From: Lysinibacillus sp. JNUCC-52
Lineage (GTDB): Bacteria > Bacillota > Bacilli > Bacillales_A > Planococcaceae
Assembly (NCBI RefSeq): GCF_015999545.1
Contig: NZ_CP065546.1
Span: 806,001 to 870,000, forward strand
Length of the DNA: 64,000 bases
Direction: 5' to 3'
Below are positions 43,504-52,498 of this stretch, in pieces. Position 1 is the first letter of the stretch. Each line of letters opens with the position of its first letter. The position numbers and the translations under genes are program-made. Under the pieces are notes generated by a model. That model did no database searches. It was not told the origin of the DNA and saw nothing but the letters and a program-made list of their open reading frames with translations.

Positions 43504-44148
43504 TTAGATACTAATTTTCCGTTTTAATGGTAATCCAATGCGTGATTCTAATTCTTCAAATGTTAAATCTCCATAAATATCCTTTAGAATAATCTCACCA
43601 TCTTGGAATAAAAAGTTCGCATATTCCGTTATAAGTTGATTAACACGCCGTTCGCCGCTAGAATCCAACGTCAATGTTTCTACTAGTTTAGAAGAACCAT
43701 TTTTGGTAAAAAGGGTACTTGCTACAATTACTTTCTTCGCACCAGCAACTAGATCCATAGCGCCCCCTACACCTAAAATTGGTTGATTGGGTACAGACCA
43801 GTTTGCAATCTCACCATAACGATCAATCTCTAGTGCTCCTAGAACAGCTACATCTACATGTTTTCCACGAATCATCGCAAATGAGAAAGCGCTATCAAAA
43901 AATGCTGCTTCTGGCGTAATAGTGACAGGAGCTTTCCCTGCATCTATTAATTCTATATCTTGCTCGTTTTCTCTCGGTGGAGGACCCATGCCGATTAACC
44001 CATTTTCAGTTTGGAAATATATTTTTTTATCTTCAATATATTTAGAGACTAGCGTTGGAATTCCCACACCTAGATTGACTACATCGCCATCTTTTAGCTC
44101 ATCTGCTATATGCTTTGCAATAATTTCCCGACTATTTAGCTTCAACAT
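43504..44148 (-). CDS. scoB: 3-oxoacid CoA-transferase subunit B
   Basis: A 214-residue beta subunit of succinyl-CoA:3-ketoacid (or acetoacetate) CoA-transferase. The catalytic Glu48 is in TENGLIGMG, preceded by VVNLGVGIPTLV. With ScoA it activates acetoacetate to acetoacetyl-CoA. ATG 44148 has AAGGGGGAG four bases upstream and overlaps the scoA 3' end by 17 bases; a frame reaching 44181 is not supported by a ribosome site. Confidence 0.92.
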   Translation of the reverse strand: MLKLNSREIIAKHIADELKDGDVVNLGVGIPTLVSKYIEDKKIYFQTENGLIGMGPPPRENEQDIELIDAGKAPVTITPEAAFFDSAFSFAMIRGKHVDVAVLGALEIDRYGEIANWSVPNQPILGVGGAMDLVAGAKKVIVASTLFTKNGSSKLVETLTLDSSGERRVNQLITEYANFLFQDGEIILKDIYGDLTFEELESRIGLPLKRKISI

Positions 44149-44818
44149 AGGCTCCCCCTTGTTTGATGTACTTACTTTCAATGATGTAGTCTACAAAAAT
44201 ATGTGGTGTAATAATTTCTTCAGGGCTTAACTCCCCTATTTCAACGATTTCATCGACTTCCACAATGACTATTTCTGCAGCAGTTGCCATTATTGGGTTA
44301 AAGTTTCTTGCAGTTGTGTGATAAACCAAATTGCCAGCTTTATCGGATTTTGCAGCTTTAATAAGGGCAATATCTCCTTTTATGGCCTTCTCAAATAAAT
44401 AACGAACACCATCAATCTCTCGAACTTCCTTTCCTTCTGCTAGCCTTGTTCCAACACCAGTGGGTGTGTAAAAACCACCAATGCCAGCACCTCCACTTCG
44501 AATTGCCTCTGCTAAAGTCCCCTGTGGCAATAAATCAATTTTCAAATTCCCCATTGACCAAGCCTTAATAGCTTCTTTGTTAATCGTGAAAAATGAACCT
44601 ATCGCTTTATCAATTTTTCCTGCTTCGAACACTTTATAAAGACCTTTGCCTTCATCCCCAAGATTATTGCTGACAACTTCATAATTTCCTGCCTCAAACT
44701 TCGCAACAGCATCTAATAATGTTAACGGTGTACCTGAAATGCCAAAACCGCCGACTAATAGACGCATAGAATCCTTAAACAAAAATTCTAGCTCTTCAGC
44801 TTTTCTCAGTTTTTCCAC
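44132..44818 (-). CDS. scoA: 3-oxoacid CoA-transferase subunit A
   Basis: A 228-residue alpha subunit of the CoA-transferase. LLVGGFGISGTP (near residue 23), NNLGDEGKGL, GAGIGGFYTPTGVGT and NLVYHTTARNFNPIMATAA are family motifs. GTG 44818 is chosen with AAGGAG eleven bases upstream; a GTG at 44830 overlaps that site. First gene of the operon, divergent from the TetR gene and directly downstream of a palindromic operator. Confidence 0.92.
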   Translation of the reverse strand: MEKLRKAEELEFLFKDSMRLLVGGFGISGTPLTLLDAVAKFEAGNYEVVSNNLGDEGKGLYKVFEAGKIDKAIGSFFTINKEAIKAWSMGNLKIDLLPQGTLAEAIRSGGAGIGGFYTPTGVGTRLAEGKEVREIDGVRYLFEKAIKGDIALIKAAKSDKAGNLVYHTTARNFNPIMATAAEIVIVEVDEIVEIGELSPEEIITPHIFVDYIIESKYIKQGGAYVEAK

Positions 44819-44836
44819 TTTTACTATCACTCCTTA

Positions 44837-44885
44837 TTAGACTAGACTATAGTCTGATGATATAATGGGAATAAATAATAGTCAA
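44837..44885. promoter_or_regulatory. Overlapping divergent promoters with a TetR operator
   Basis: AGACTATAGTCT (44844-44855) is a perfect 12-bp palindrome. It lies between the -35 (TTAGAC, 44837-44842) and -10 (TATAAT, 44861-44866; 18-base spacer) of the TetR gene on the plus strand, and just after the -10 (TATCAT, 44862-44857) of scoA on the minus strand, whose -35 is TTGACT (44885-44880; 17-base spacer). One bound dimer would shut both promoters. Confidence 0.7.
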
Positions 44886-44923
44886 ACATTTTAGAAAATT
44901 CTTTCTTTAAGGAGCGAGAAACA

Positions 44924-45523
44924 ATGGATTTAGAGAATAAAACAACAAAAGGTATTCAAACACAACTTCACATTATGAGCGTAGCCCTCGAATTATTTAA
45001 AAAGCTTGGCTACGATAATGTATCGGTGGATCGAATAGTCAAAGAAAGTAAAACATCAAAGGGGTCCTTTTATCAACATTTCCCTTCTAAATCAAGTATT
45101 TTTATGATGCGTTTTATGGAAATGGACAAAAGTTATGTACATATTTATGAGGAAATAAAGCAACAATATACTTTAGCAATAGAACGATTGGAAGCCTTCT
45201 GTCTAGCCGTATTCCGTTGTATTGAGGAAGAAATGGGAAAGGATTTAATGCGCGTTATTTACTCGGCTGCAATCATAAGTAATGAGCATACTTTTTTCAC
45301 AAATGAAAATCGTAAATTGTATGTGATATTGCACCAAATAATTGAAGAAGGAAAAAAAGATAACTCCATTCGACACATTGAATCGACAGAAAAATTTTTT
45401 CAGATGATTGTACAAAGTTTGATGGGAGCCATATATTATTGGGGCTTGCAGTTAGATCATGCAAAATTAGAGGACTTAGGAAAACCTTTAATAAAACATC
45501 TCATAACAAGTCTACGAAACTAG
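44924..45523 (+). CDS. TetR-family regulator of the ketone-body operon
   Basis: A 199-residue TetR regulator. The helix-turn-helix (residues about 12-58) reads ALELFKKLGYDNVSVDRIVK then KTSKGSFYQHFPSKSSIF; the rest is the helical ligand domain. AAGGAGCG precedes the ATG. It is divergent from scoAB and shares an operator with it, so it probably represses the operon and itself until acetoacetate, 3-hydroxybutyrate or their CoA esters bind. Confidence 0.9.
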   Translation: MDLENKTTKGIQTQLHIMSVALELFKKLGYDNVSVDRIVKESKTSKGSFYQHFPSKSSIFMMRFMEMDKSYVHIYEEIKQQYTLAIERLEAFCLAVFRCIEEEMGKDLMRVIYSAAIISNEHTFFTNENRKLYVILHQIIEEGKKDNSIRHIESTEKFFQMIVQSLMGAIYYWGLQLDHAKLEDLGKPLIKHLITSLRN

Positions 45524-45656
45524 CTAATAATTTTAAAAATAGAGACTGTGAAAAAATAAATCTTATTTTAGAAATCTGCTAGCTTTTTGAATTGTTATGC
45601 CAATATTGACATGTGTTTGCTCATATTTTCTGTAATGCTGTAGGACCATAATAAAA

Positions 45657-45693
45657 AACTCCTCAAAATGAAGCTGCTTTGGGGAGTTAGTTT
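45657..45693. terminator. Bidirectional terminator
   Basis: AACTCCTCAAA (45657-45667) pairs with TTTGGGGAGTT (45678-45688), one G-U, with T-rich flanks on both strands. It separates the TetR gene from the convergent membrane protein gene. Confidence 0.75.
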
Positions 45694-45717
45694 TATATTG
45701 CCTATTTTACAATAAAA

Positions 45718-46416
45718 TTATTTTGCCATCTGTTGAGTAATTTCAAATCTTTTCTTAGTCTTGTGTCTTTTGTACATATAAGAAAATAGTTTAATATATT
45801 GGCCGACAAGTATAGCGTTTAAAACCGTACCTTCTCGAATAAACATAATTTTACCTGCTAAAATCAGTCCGAAGATTAATGCTAAAGCAAGTAACGTCAA
45901 GTCAAAACACGTTTTAACATTCCCCCATTTAAATCCTGTCCTTAGCTGAACAGCATTAACAAAATTATCAATCGGCATTAGGACAACCTCCGATTGAAGC
46001 ATAAGGAATACACCAAAAGCTAAAAATGCATCTCCAACAACAAGTGTTAAAAATTTGGTCCAATACTCTGGAAGTTCTAGGTAAGTAAATGTTAGAGAGA
46101 GATTAAAATCTAAACAAACTGCAAATATCGCCGATGCGACTAGTCCCATAATATGATATAGCTTAAACCCTTTTCTGTAGACTAAAAATGCTAGCACTAA
46201 CATGATGCACTCTAAAATAAAATTTGCCCTTCCCTGTGTTAACCAATCAAAATGAACTACAAAAACTCGTTGAAAGGCACTTTGAGGTGAAATTCCAATC
46301 CCCGCTGTTATGGCTAAACTAACACCAATTGATAAAATATAAATACCAATGATATAAACAATCCATCGTTTTAATAAACTGTTTCTATCCGATTTTAAAA
46401 CGCTTTCATTTTGCAT
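45718..46416 (-). CDS. YczE/YitT-like integral membrane protein
   Basis: A 232-residue membrane protein with about five hydrophobic helices: IYILSIGVSLAITAGIGISPQSAFQRVF in the N-terminal part and VVLMPIDNFVNAVQLRTGFKWGNVKTCFD in the middle match the YczE/YyaS/DUF6198 group. The function of the group is unknown; a transport role is guessed. ATG 46416 is preceded by GGGAGG; a longer frame to 46455 lacks a site. It lies downstream of the adenine-deaminase-like gene on the same strand, 189 bases away. Confidence 0.82.
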   Translation of the reverse strand: MQNESVLKSDRNSLLKRWIVYIIGIYILSIGVSLAITAGIGISPQSAFQRVFVVHFDWLTQGRANFILECIMLVLAFLVYRKGFKLYHIMGLVASAIFAVCLDFNLSLTFTYLELPEYWTKFLTLVVGDAFLAFGVFLMLQSEVVLMPIDNFVNAVQLRTGFKWGNVKTCFDLTLLALALIFGLILAGKIMFIREGTVLNAILVGQYIKLFSYMYKRHKTKKRFEITQQMAK

Positions 46417-46605
46417 AAAAATCCTCCCTTTCCCCCTTATGAATTTCAATAGCACTGGTTAATCATTTTATATTTCGGGTAGAACATATAGCAGAAAGTG
46501 CCTCTTCGAAAAAAGTTATTTTTCACCGAATAGGAATTTTTTCGGATGTTTCACTATCAATCTTAGTTGCGGGATTTATTTGCTCTGGCTAATTAGCTGT
46601 AAGTC

Positions 46606-48333
46606 TTATTTCATAAGGCGGAATCGGTGTAGAGAAATAAATAGACTTAAAAGTTTATTTACGACAGGTTCACCTTCGTTGTGATTACCCATTTCTTCTA
46701 AAGCCACATCAATGGCATCCGCACTTTTAGTTAATTCATCCACAGTCATGTTCGCCATGGCGCCATAAATTTCTAGTGGCATGACACTCTTTATTGCCTT
46801 ATCAACGGTTACAATACAGGCTCCTGAATATTTATCTACTTCTTTTGCACAGAAGCACATCTCGTCACTTTCTTGTCCGACGACAACGAAATATGGTGAT
46901 GGAGCTGACCAGAAAGTTGCAACTGCACCTTGTTCGACATAGACACCTTTAAATAGGCCATTCACGACATGACGTTTTCCATCTGCATAACGTTGAATAA
47001 CAGACAGACGGCTGAATTTTTCACCTTGATATTCTGGAACAATCTTGCCATTTACCATTGGCACCCAAATTTCTTGATGAAACTTTTCATGGCCGCGACC
47101 ATATACATCGAATAAATAAACTTTTGCTTTAGTCCCATCTTCGGAAACTTCAAAAGGGACAATATCTAACTCAGACGGTGTTAAATCATTTAAACCTGGT
47201 ACGCCCTTTGTACACATGGAAGAGTAATCTATCTCTACCTTCTTTAATAATTTTTTGTCTTTCGCTATCAATTCGCCATCCTTAAATACATAAAGAGGAT
47301 TTATTTTTGATAGGCTGTCCGTCAAGACAATGTCTGCAAATCGTCCAGGTGTTAAAGAACCAATTTGATTTTCCATATGGTAAGATTTAGCTGTATTTAA
47401 TGTTGCCATCTTGATAGCTTTAATCGGGCTAATCCCCATCTCCGTACATAGGGAAATAATCCAATCCATATGCCCCATCTTAAGCAACCTTTCAATGGAA
47501 ATATTATCGGTACATAACATAAAATTATCTGTTGGAAATTTGCGGTCTACAATGGCACGAAGTAATGTTTTAATTACTTCACTGCTTCCTACACCAAACT
47601 TAATTTGGGTTGGAAAACCGTAACGAATGCTTTTCTCAATATCGTCCGCATTCCAAACGTCATGATTATTGGATGTACCGATGGCAGGCAAATAGTTTAA
47701 GATCATATCTGGAAGAGCAGTCAAGCCCCAATGCCCATTCATGAATCCCCCTTTTTCTCTTACCCAGGAAGCCTTTTGGAAGTCATCTTCATCTCCCTTA
47801 CTATAGGTAAAATGTTCGAATTCACCTAACCCAATTACAGGCTCCATTTCTAATACTTCCTTTGTTACCGATGCAGCTACTTTTTTCCCTGGGGCAAATG
47901 CATATAATCTGTAGGGCAGTTTTTCATAATCTCTAAACAAACCTTGTGCCGCTTTTACACCATCTTCACCTGCTGCACTTAACAGGTCTAGTGTCTCAGC
48001 AAATATTGTCGTTGTTCCATTAGGGACCATTGCCTCGCCAAGTGCTACTGGATGTGCTAGCTGAGATTCAAAATGCAAATGTGCATCAATCAATCCTGGA
48101 ATCGCATAAAGCCCTTGTCCATCAAATACATCCTTCACTTTTGTAGCTACTTCATCAGGATTTAGCGCTATAATCCGCTTATCGTAGATTAATAAAGACC
48201 CTTGAAAGATAGTTTCGCCATGCACATCCAAAATGTTTACATTTTTAATTAGGCGATCTGCTTCTTTTGTGCCGTTTAAAATGTCGTAAATATCCCGTAC
48301 TTTTTCAAGATGATTTATTTCTTTTTGTTTCAT
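46606..48333 (-). CDS. Adenine deaminase-family amidohydrolase
   Basis: A 575-residue metal-dependent deaminase of the AdeC/YerA group. The metal-binding start PGLIDAHLHFES (near 80), GLGEFEHF, LCTDN (near 283), the composite end of the barrel GSLTPGRFADIVLTDSL (near 333) and the C-terminal adenine deaminase domain are visible. It may deaminate adenine to hypoxanthine, but the distance from AdeC is enough that another purine-like ring substrate is possible. AAAGGGAGAGG precedes the ATG. Five LacI-type operators lie upstream, unusual for a purine enzyme, next to the lacI-type gene. Confidence 0.8.
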   Translation of the reverse strand: MKQKEINHLEKVRDIYDILNGTKEADRLIKNVNILDVHGETIFQGSLLIYDKRIIALNPDEVATKVKDVFDGQGLYAIPGLIDAHLHFESQLAHPVALGEAMVPNGTTTIFAETLDLLSAAGEDGVKAAQGLFRDYEKLPYRLYAFAPGKKVAASVTKEVLEMEPVIGLGEFEHFTYSKGDEDDFQKASWVREKGGFMNGHWGLTALPDMILNYLPAIGTSNNHDVWNADDIEKSIRYGFPTQIKFGVGSSEVIKTLLRAIVDRKFPTDNFMLCTDNISIERLLKMGHMDWIISLCTEMGISPIKAIKMATLNTAKSYHMENQIGSLTPGRFADIVLTDSLSKINPLYVFKDGELIAKDKKLLKKVEIDYSSMCTKGVPGLNDLTPSELDIVPFEVSEDGTKAKVYLFDVYGRGHEKFHQEIWVPMVNGKIVPEYQGEKFSRLSVIQRYADGKRHVVNGLFKGVYVEQGAVATFWSAPSPYFVVVGQESDEMCFCAKEVDKYSGACIVTVDKAIKSVMPLEIYGAMANMTVDELTKSADAIDVALEEMGNHNEGEPVVNKLLSLFISLHRFRLMK

Positions 48334-48412
48334 AGTAACCTCTCCCTTTCATTCTCTGTTTTCTTTTTTATAAGAAGAGCATAGCTCTTAACTTATCGAC
48401 AATTACTCTTTA

Positions 48413-48585
48413 GTTAAACGTTTAACTAATATTGAGATAGCTTGGTTAAACGTTTAACTAAACGGTACACTTACATTCTTTGAAAAGGTTAAACGTTTAA
48501 CTAAAATACTGTATTCACTTTTAAATCGGTTAAACGTTTAACTAATTTGGAATTTCACTTTCATTAAAGTAGTTAAACGTTTAAC
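48413..48585. promoter_or_regulatory. Array of five identical LacI-type operators
   Basis: The perfect 14-bp palindrome GTTAAACGTTTAAC occurs at 48413-48426, 48445-48458, 48488-48501, 48529-48542 and 48572-48585. Start-to-start distances are 32, 43, 41 and 43 bases, close to three or four helical turns. The spacer sequences differ. The central CG within a TTAAACGTTTAA palindrome is typical of LacI-family sites. The adjacent LacI protein is the likely binder. Confidence 0.88.
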
Positions 48586-48623
48586 CAATAGGTTTAGACT
48601 ATTTCTATTGAACTTTTATAAAT

Positions 48624-49604
48624 TCAAGAAGATTTCCGTTCAACGATAAACGGTTCCAATACAGTTACGGATTCAAACTTTTCTTTTTGAATTTCACTTA
48701 AAATAATCTCAGCACTTCTTATGCCTAATTCCTGATTTTGCAAGTCTACACAAGTTAGCTCAGGTGTAGAGATTTGCGATAATAAAGAATTACCCAAACT
48801 TAATACAGCAATATCCTCACCTATCCGAACGTCAGCTTGAACTAGCGCTTTCGTCAAATAAACCGCACTCAACTCGTTAAGCACAAAGGCACTATTAATA
48901 TTATTTTGAAGAAGGATTGGCACACAATCTTTCGATAAGTCCATATTATCGTCGATTTCTATAATCATAGGCTTTTGCTTAACCTTGCTAGCTTGACTAA
49001 TCCCAGCCAAAAATAAATCTAGTACATCGTTAGGTAGCTTTTTGTGAACTAAAGCCATTTGATTTTTACCTTTTGAATATAAATACTCCGCCCCTATTTT
49101 ACCAGCCTTGCTCAAATCGGGGTACACAATCGGAAAACCAGCATATGGGATACATCTATTTGCATAGACAACGGGAATACCACATTCGTTTAAAAAACTA
49201 GGAATATTATCTTTAAATGATAGATCAGAAAATAAGCCAATAATGATAATTCCTGCCACCATATTTTCACGCATTAGTTGTAATATTTCATTTTCACTTA
49301 TATTTAGGTTGTCTACTTCATAAATAAAGAGATTATAATGATGTTTTCCTAAAGTTTGACTGATTCCAGAAGTGATTTCTGAATAATAAAGGCTATTAAT
49401 CTTTGGCAGGATTACCGCAACATTTGTAGTTTCCTTACGTTTTAATGCTTTCGCAACTATATTTGGTACATATCCCAACTCTTTAATAGCGACTTGAATT
49501 CTTTCCTCTGTTTCTTTTTTCACAACAATATTTTGATTTAAATATCTAGAAACGGTACAAGCGCTTACATTAGCATGTTCTGCAATATCTTTCAAAGTTG
49601 TCAT
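48624..49604 (-). CDS. LacI-family transcriptional regulator
   Basis: A 326-residue LacI regulator. The helix-turn-helix and hinge (residues 1-60) read TTLKDIAEHANVSACTVSRYLN then ELGYVPNIVAKALKRKETTNVAV, followed by the periplasmic-binding-protein-like ligand domain. ATG 49604 is chosen with AAGGAG seven bases upstream; an ATG at 49610 is too close to that site. It is upstream of and probably represses the adenine-deaminase-like gene through the five-operator array, and itself through degenerate sites at 49625-49688. Confidence 0.9.
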   Translation of the reverse strand: MTTLKDIAEHANVSACTVSRYLNQNIVVKKETEERIQVAIKELGYVPNIVAKALKRKETTNVAVILPKINSLYYSEITSGISQTLGKHHYNLFIYEVDNLNISENEILQLMRENMVAGIIIIGLFSDLSFKDNIPSFLNECGIPVVYANRCIPYAGFPIVYPDLSKAGKIGAEYLYSKGKNQMALVHKKLPNDVLDLFLAGISQASKVKQKPMIIEIDDNMDLSKDCVPILLQNNINSAFVLNELSAVYLTKALVQADVRIGEDIAVLSLGNSLLSQISTPELTCVDLQNQELGIRSAEIILSEIQKEKFESVTVLEPFIVERKSS

Positions 49605-49624
49605 ATCCATTCTCCTTGCCTTTA

Positions 49625-49688
49625 GTTAATCGTTTTAGTAAAACGTTTAACCTTTAATAAACATAAAATATCACGTTAAAAGTTTAAT
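49625..49688. promoter_or_regulatory. Degenerate LacI operators before the lacI-type gene
   Basis: GTTAATCGTTTTAG (49625-49638), GTAAAACGTTTAAC (49638-49651) and GTTAAAAGTTTAAT (49675-49688) are one to three changes from the array unit. Weaker sites here fit autoregulation. Confidence 0.6.
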
Positions 49689-49752
49689 AGCAAGAAGATT
49701 CTGTTTATTTTGTAATTTAAATTTCTAAACACCGCATATATTTCCATTAATA

Positions 49753-49801
49753 AAAAGACAGGACGCAAACTCGATACAAGCGAGTTTGCTTCCTGTCTTT
49801 T
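49753..49801. terminator. Terminator after telA
   Basis: AAAAGACAGGA-C-GCAAACTCG pairs with CGAGTTTGC-T-TCCTGTCTTTT around a short loop; a very stable hairpin ending in T on both strands. Confidence 0.88.
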
Positions 49802-49808
49802 GTTCATG

Positions 49809-50978
49809 TTACATTTTTTTTAATTTTTCATATTCAAGCTGTAATTTTTCGATACGTTTTCGGCCTTCCTCGCGGTTTCTTGCTGTTTCTGCTTGGATTT
49901 GCTTTGTTTCTTGAATGCCAGCCATAATTGTTTGCCATGTAGTTTCAATTGTTTCGATTTTAATGCTTGGGCTACCAGCAGCGCGTGCAATATTAACACT
50001 GTTTTTGCTAATGTTTTCTGCATTGCGCACAAGCATTTCATTTGTGCGGCGATCTAGCTCACTCATTGAATCTGAAATAAGCTTTTGACGCTTTAATGTT
50101 ACAGCGTGAATTAAACCTTGTTTAAAAATTGGAATAGTCGTTACAAATGCAGAGTTTATTTTACCAATTAAATGGTTATTACCTTGCTGCATTAGGCGAA
50201 TTTGTGGAGCAGATTGGAATGATACTTGCTGTGCCATTTCTAAATCATAGCGTCGTTGCTCAAGTAATTCTACGGCACGTTGCATCGTTTCGAATTCCAT
50301 TGCAGCTAGTTGATCACCTGTTTGGGCTTTTTGCTCTAACATTGGTAACGCTGTACGAACTTCATCTGCCTTTACTTCAATTGCCGCAATAAATTTACTT
50401 AATGTTTGGAAATAGTCTAAGTTTTGGTCGTATAAATTTTCGAGGTCTATCGTATTGCGTTTCATTTCAACTTCATACTTTTGAATTTCACGGTATATTA
50501 CGTCAACTTCTTTATTCATGCTGTCATATTTTGATAAAAATCGTTCTAACTGTTCTTTGCCTTTGTTAAACAGCTTTGTAAGGAAGCCTGCTTTTTTCTC
50601 TTCTGCAAAATCTTGTGGATCAAATTTATCCATCACTTTATTTAAGTTATTTAATAGTACACTGGATTCTTCAAGCTTACTAGCTTTCATTGTCGCCAAC
50701 ATTTTATCTGAAAAAGTAGAAATGCCATTCGCCGTTTCTTTTCCTAGCTCTAACATAGCAATTTGATCTTTTACGTCTATTTTTTGAGCAAGCGCATGAA
50801 CTTCTGGGTCCTTCTTTAAAATAAGCTGGTTTTGTGCAATTTGTGATAGCTCTTGCTCAGAAACCAATGTCGGTGTTTGCACTGATTCAGCATGCGTTAT
50901 TGGATTCGGTTGTAAAAGTGGATTTTCAGTTGCGAATGGATCTTTTGATTTAAATAGGTCATTGTTCATTTCAGACAT
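49809..50978 (-). CDS. telA: TelA/KlaA-family toxic anion resistance protein
   Basis: A 389-residue, mostly helical cytoplasmic protein of the TelA family (B. subtilis YaaN), linked to tellurite and other toxic anion or cell-envelope stress. The middle has GFLTKLFNKGKEQLERFLSKYDSMNKEVD and the C-terminal half is long helices ending in an EKLQLEYEKLKKM coiled coil. GGGGG precedes the ATG. The xpaC-like gene that often precedes telA is absent here; a decayed frame at 51069-51170 is not similar enough to say. Confidence 0.88.
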   Translation of the reverse strand: MSEMNNDLFKSKDPFATENPLLQPNPITHAESVQTPTLVSEQELSQIAQNQLILKKDPEVHALAQKIDVKDQIAMLELGKETANGISTFSDKMLATMKASKLEESSVLLNNLNKVMDKFDPQDFAEEKKAGFLTKLFNKGKEQLERFLSKYDSMNKEVDVIYREIQKYEVEMKRNTIDLENLYDQNLDYFQTLSKFIAAIEVKADEVRTALPMLEQKAQTGDQLAAMEFETMQRAVELLEQRRYDLEMAQQVSFQSAPQIRLMQQGNNHLIGKINSAFVTTIPIFKQGLIHAVTLKRQKLISDSMSELDRRTNEMLVRNAENISKNSVNIARAAGSPSIKIETIETTWQTIMAGIQETKQIQAETARNREEGRKRIEKLQLEYEKLKKM

Positions 50979-51068
50979 AAGTAATACCCCCTGCGATTAA
51001 TCTCTTCTATTACATACGAATAGTAGATGAAAAAGTTTCACCTCTTTCGCGTTAGTTAAAGTTTCAGT

Positions 51069-51170
51069 CTAATGGAAAGACTGTTTAGCTTCATTTGCCA
51101 TAAAGTCCATCATTCCTTCTTCCCAAGTATAGCTTGTTTGAACTAAAAATTCGACTGCTGTTTCTTTCTA
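51069..51170 (-). pseudogene. Possible C-terminal gene fragment
   Basis: On the minus strand a frame encodes KETAVEFLVQTSYTWEEGMM, then DFMANEAKQSFH and a TAG stop at 51071-51069. It has protein-like composition but is closed off by stops upstream and has no start. It may be the tail of a lost gene; I do not know which. Confidence 0.3.
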
Positions 51171-51180
51171 GTGACAGGCA

Positions 51181-51213
51181 CTCAAACAATTCTCAAACAA
51201 TTTTTAAACAATT
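51181..51213. repeat. Three tandem 11-bp repeats
   Basis: CTCAAACAATT twice, then TTTAAACAATT, in exact 11-bp phase. On the minus strand they lie upstream of telA and read AATTGTTTGAG. They could be a helical-phase binding site or just slippage. Confidence 0.6.
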
Positions 51214-51217
51214 TATT

Positions 51218-51245
51218 AAAAAAGCAGCTACATGTATAGCTGCTT
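51218..51245 (-). terminator. Terminator of the PadR-DUF2812-NatAB operon
   Basis: On the minus strand GCAGCTA and TAGCTGC form a stem around TACATG and are followed by TTTTTT. Confidence 0.85.
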
Positions 51246-51256
51246 TCCATCATTCA

Positions 51257-52498
51257 TTATGTTGTTACTTTTAATACCGTTTTGAACTTTTGAATTACGC
51301 CGCCTGTACTATATGTTAAGACGCTACGTTTATAGAATGATAAGCTAAATAAATATGCTACTATAATTGTCACAATTAAAATGCCAAGTGATAGTAATGG
51401 CTCAATTACCCCTATATCTGTCGCACCAATACGCATTGGCATCACCATTCCTGATGTGAACGGAATATAAGAGAAAACTTTAATAATAATCGTATCGGGA
51501 TTACCAATGCCCGACAGCATTACATAAAAGCCAATTAGGGTAATCATCATTGCAGGCATTAGCACTTGACCTGCTTCTTCAACTTTAGACACTAATGAGC
51601 CGAATAATGCACCGACAATTAAGTACAATACAATTGTTAGCAGTAAAAATAGAATTGCATACAGCACATAGCCGAGCGATAATTCCTTCACAATACTTGC
51701 CGCCATTTCCCAAATAACGCCGTCTTTTGCGAACTTTGCGTAGATTAGGAAGACTACTGCAATTATCGCCATTTGTGTCATGGCCAGCAGCAGAACACCT
51801 GCGATTTTTGCTTTAAAATGCGTAGCAGGTTTCACACTTACTAATAGCATTTCCATAGCGCGTGAGCCTTTTTCAGAAGCAATTTCAGTTGTAATCATTG
51901 ATAAGAATGTGGAAATAAAGAAGTAAATCAATATACCGACAGCATAGGATACCCATAGCCCAGATTGTTTTTCTTCCTCACTTTTCCCACCAGTCGTTTC
52001 TTCATTTAAATTTTTATTTGATATAATCGTTTTGGCAGCCATGATTTGCGCTGCTTGTTCTGAAGATAAAGATAGTTTTTGTACAGCGTAATGCTGCCCA
52101 GCATATTGCAATAACGATGAAATCGTTGATTGATCATTTAATTTCAAAGGCTTAAATGTTGAAATTTCTGCATGCAACTGACCGTTCTGATCACTTACTT
52201 CCACAATAGCAGCAAGTTCCCCATCTTTTACTTTTTGCTCTAACTTCTCTATATTTGTCTCATCTTGAATAAACGCCATATCACTATTTGATACAAATAT
52301 TCCGTTTAAATCGGCTGATGTATCATTAACAATCGCGATTTGCTGCGCTTCATCGTTACCAGTAAAAAGTTCCTTTATATCTGACCAAAAAATAGCAACA
52401 GACATTGCAAGTACATATAATAGCGTCATTAAAATAAACGATTTGGATTTCAATTTTGATTTATATAATTGCTTCATTAACAAACTAAATTTCGACAA
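51257..52498 (-). CDS. ABC transporter permease, NatB-like
   Basis: A 413-residue ABC-2 type permease: one N-terminal helix, a large outside domain (about 45-175), then five helices from about residue 180 (IASEKGSRAMEMLLVSVKPATHFKAKI is the coupling region). It resembles NatB of the sodium/drug exporter NatAB. TTG 52498 is preferred because AAGGTAGG lies just upstream; a GTG at 52507 directly abuts that site. It overlaps the ATPase gene, with which it forms the transporter. Confidence 0.87.
   Translation of the reverse strand: MSKFSLLMKQLYKSKLKSKSFILMTLLYVLAMSVAIFWSDIKELFTGNDEAQQIAIVNDTSADLNGIFVSNSDMAFIQDETNIEKLEQKVKDGELAAIVEVSDQNGQLHAEISTFKPLKLNDQSTISSLLQYAGQHYAVQKLSLSSEQAAQIMAAKTIISNKNLNEETTGGKSEEEKQSGLWVSYAVGILIYFFISTFLSMITTEIASEKGSRAMEMLLVSVKPATHFKAKIAGVLLLAMTQMAIIAVVFLIYAKFAKDGVIWEMAASIVKELSLGYVLYAILFLLLTIVLYLIVGALFGSLVSKVEEAGQVLMPAMMITLIGFYVMLSGIGNPDTIIIKVFSYIPFTSGMVMPMRIGATDIGVIEPLLSLGILIVTIIVAYLFSLSFYKRSVLTYSTGGVIQKFKTVLKVTT

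Noticed and set aside
45524..45656. Insertion-sequence remnant after the TetR gene
   Set aside because: The stretch looked like a possible transposase tail, but no frame or terminal repeat supports it.
48413..48585. CRISPR array
   Set aside because: The repeats are 14-bp palindromes with spacers of 18-29 bases and no cas genes; they are LacI-type operators.
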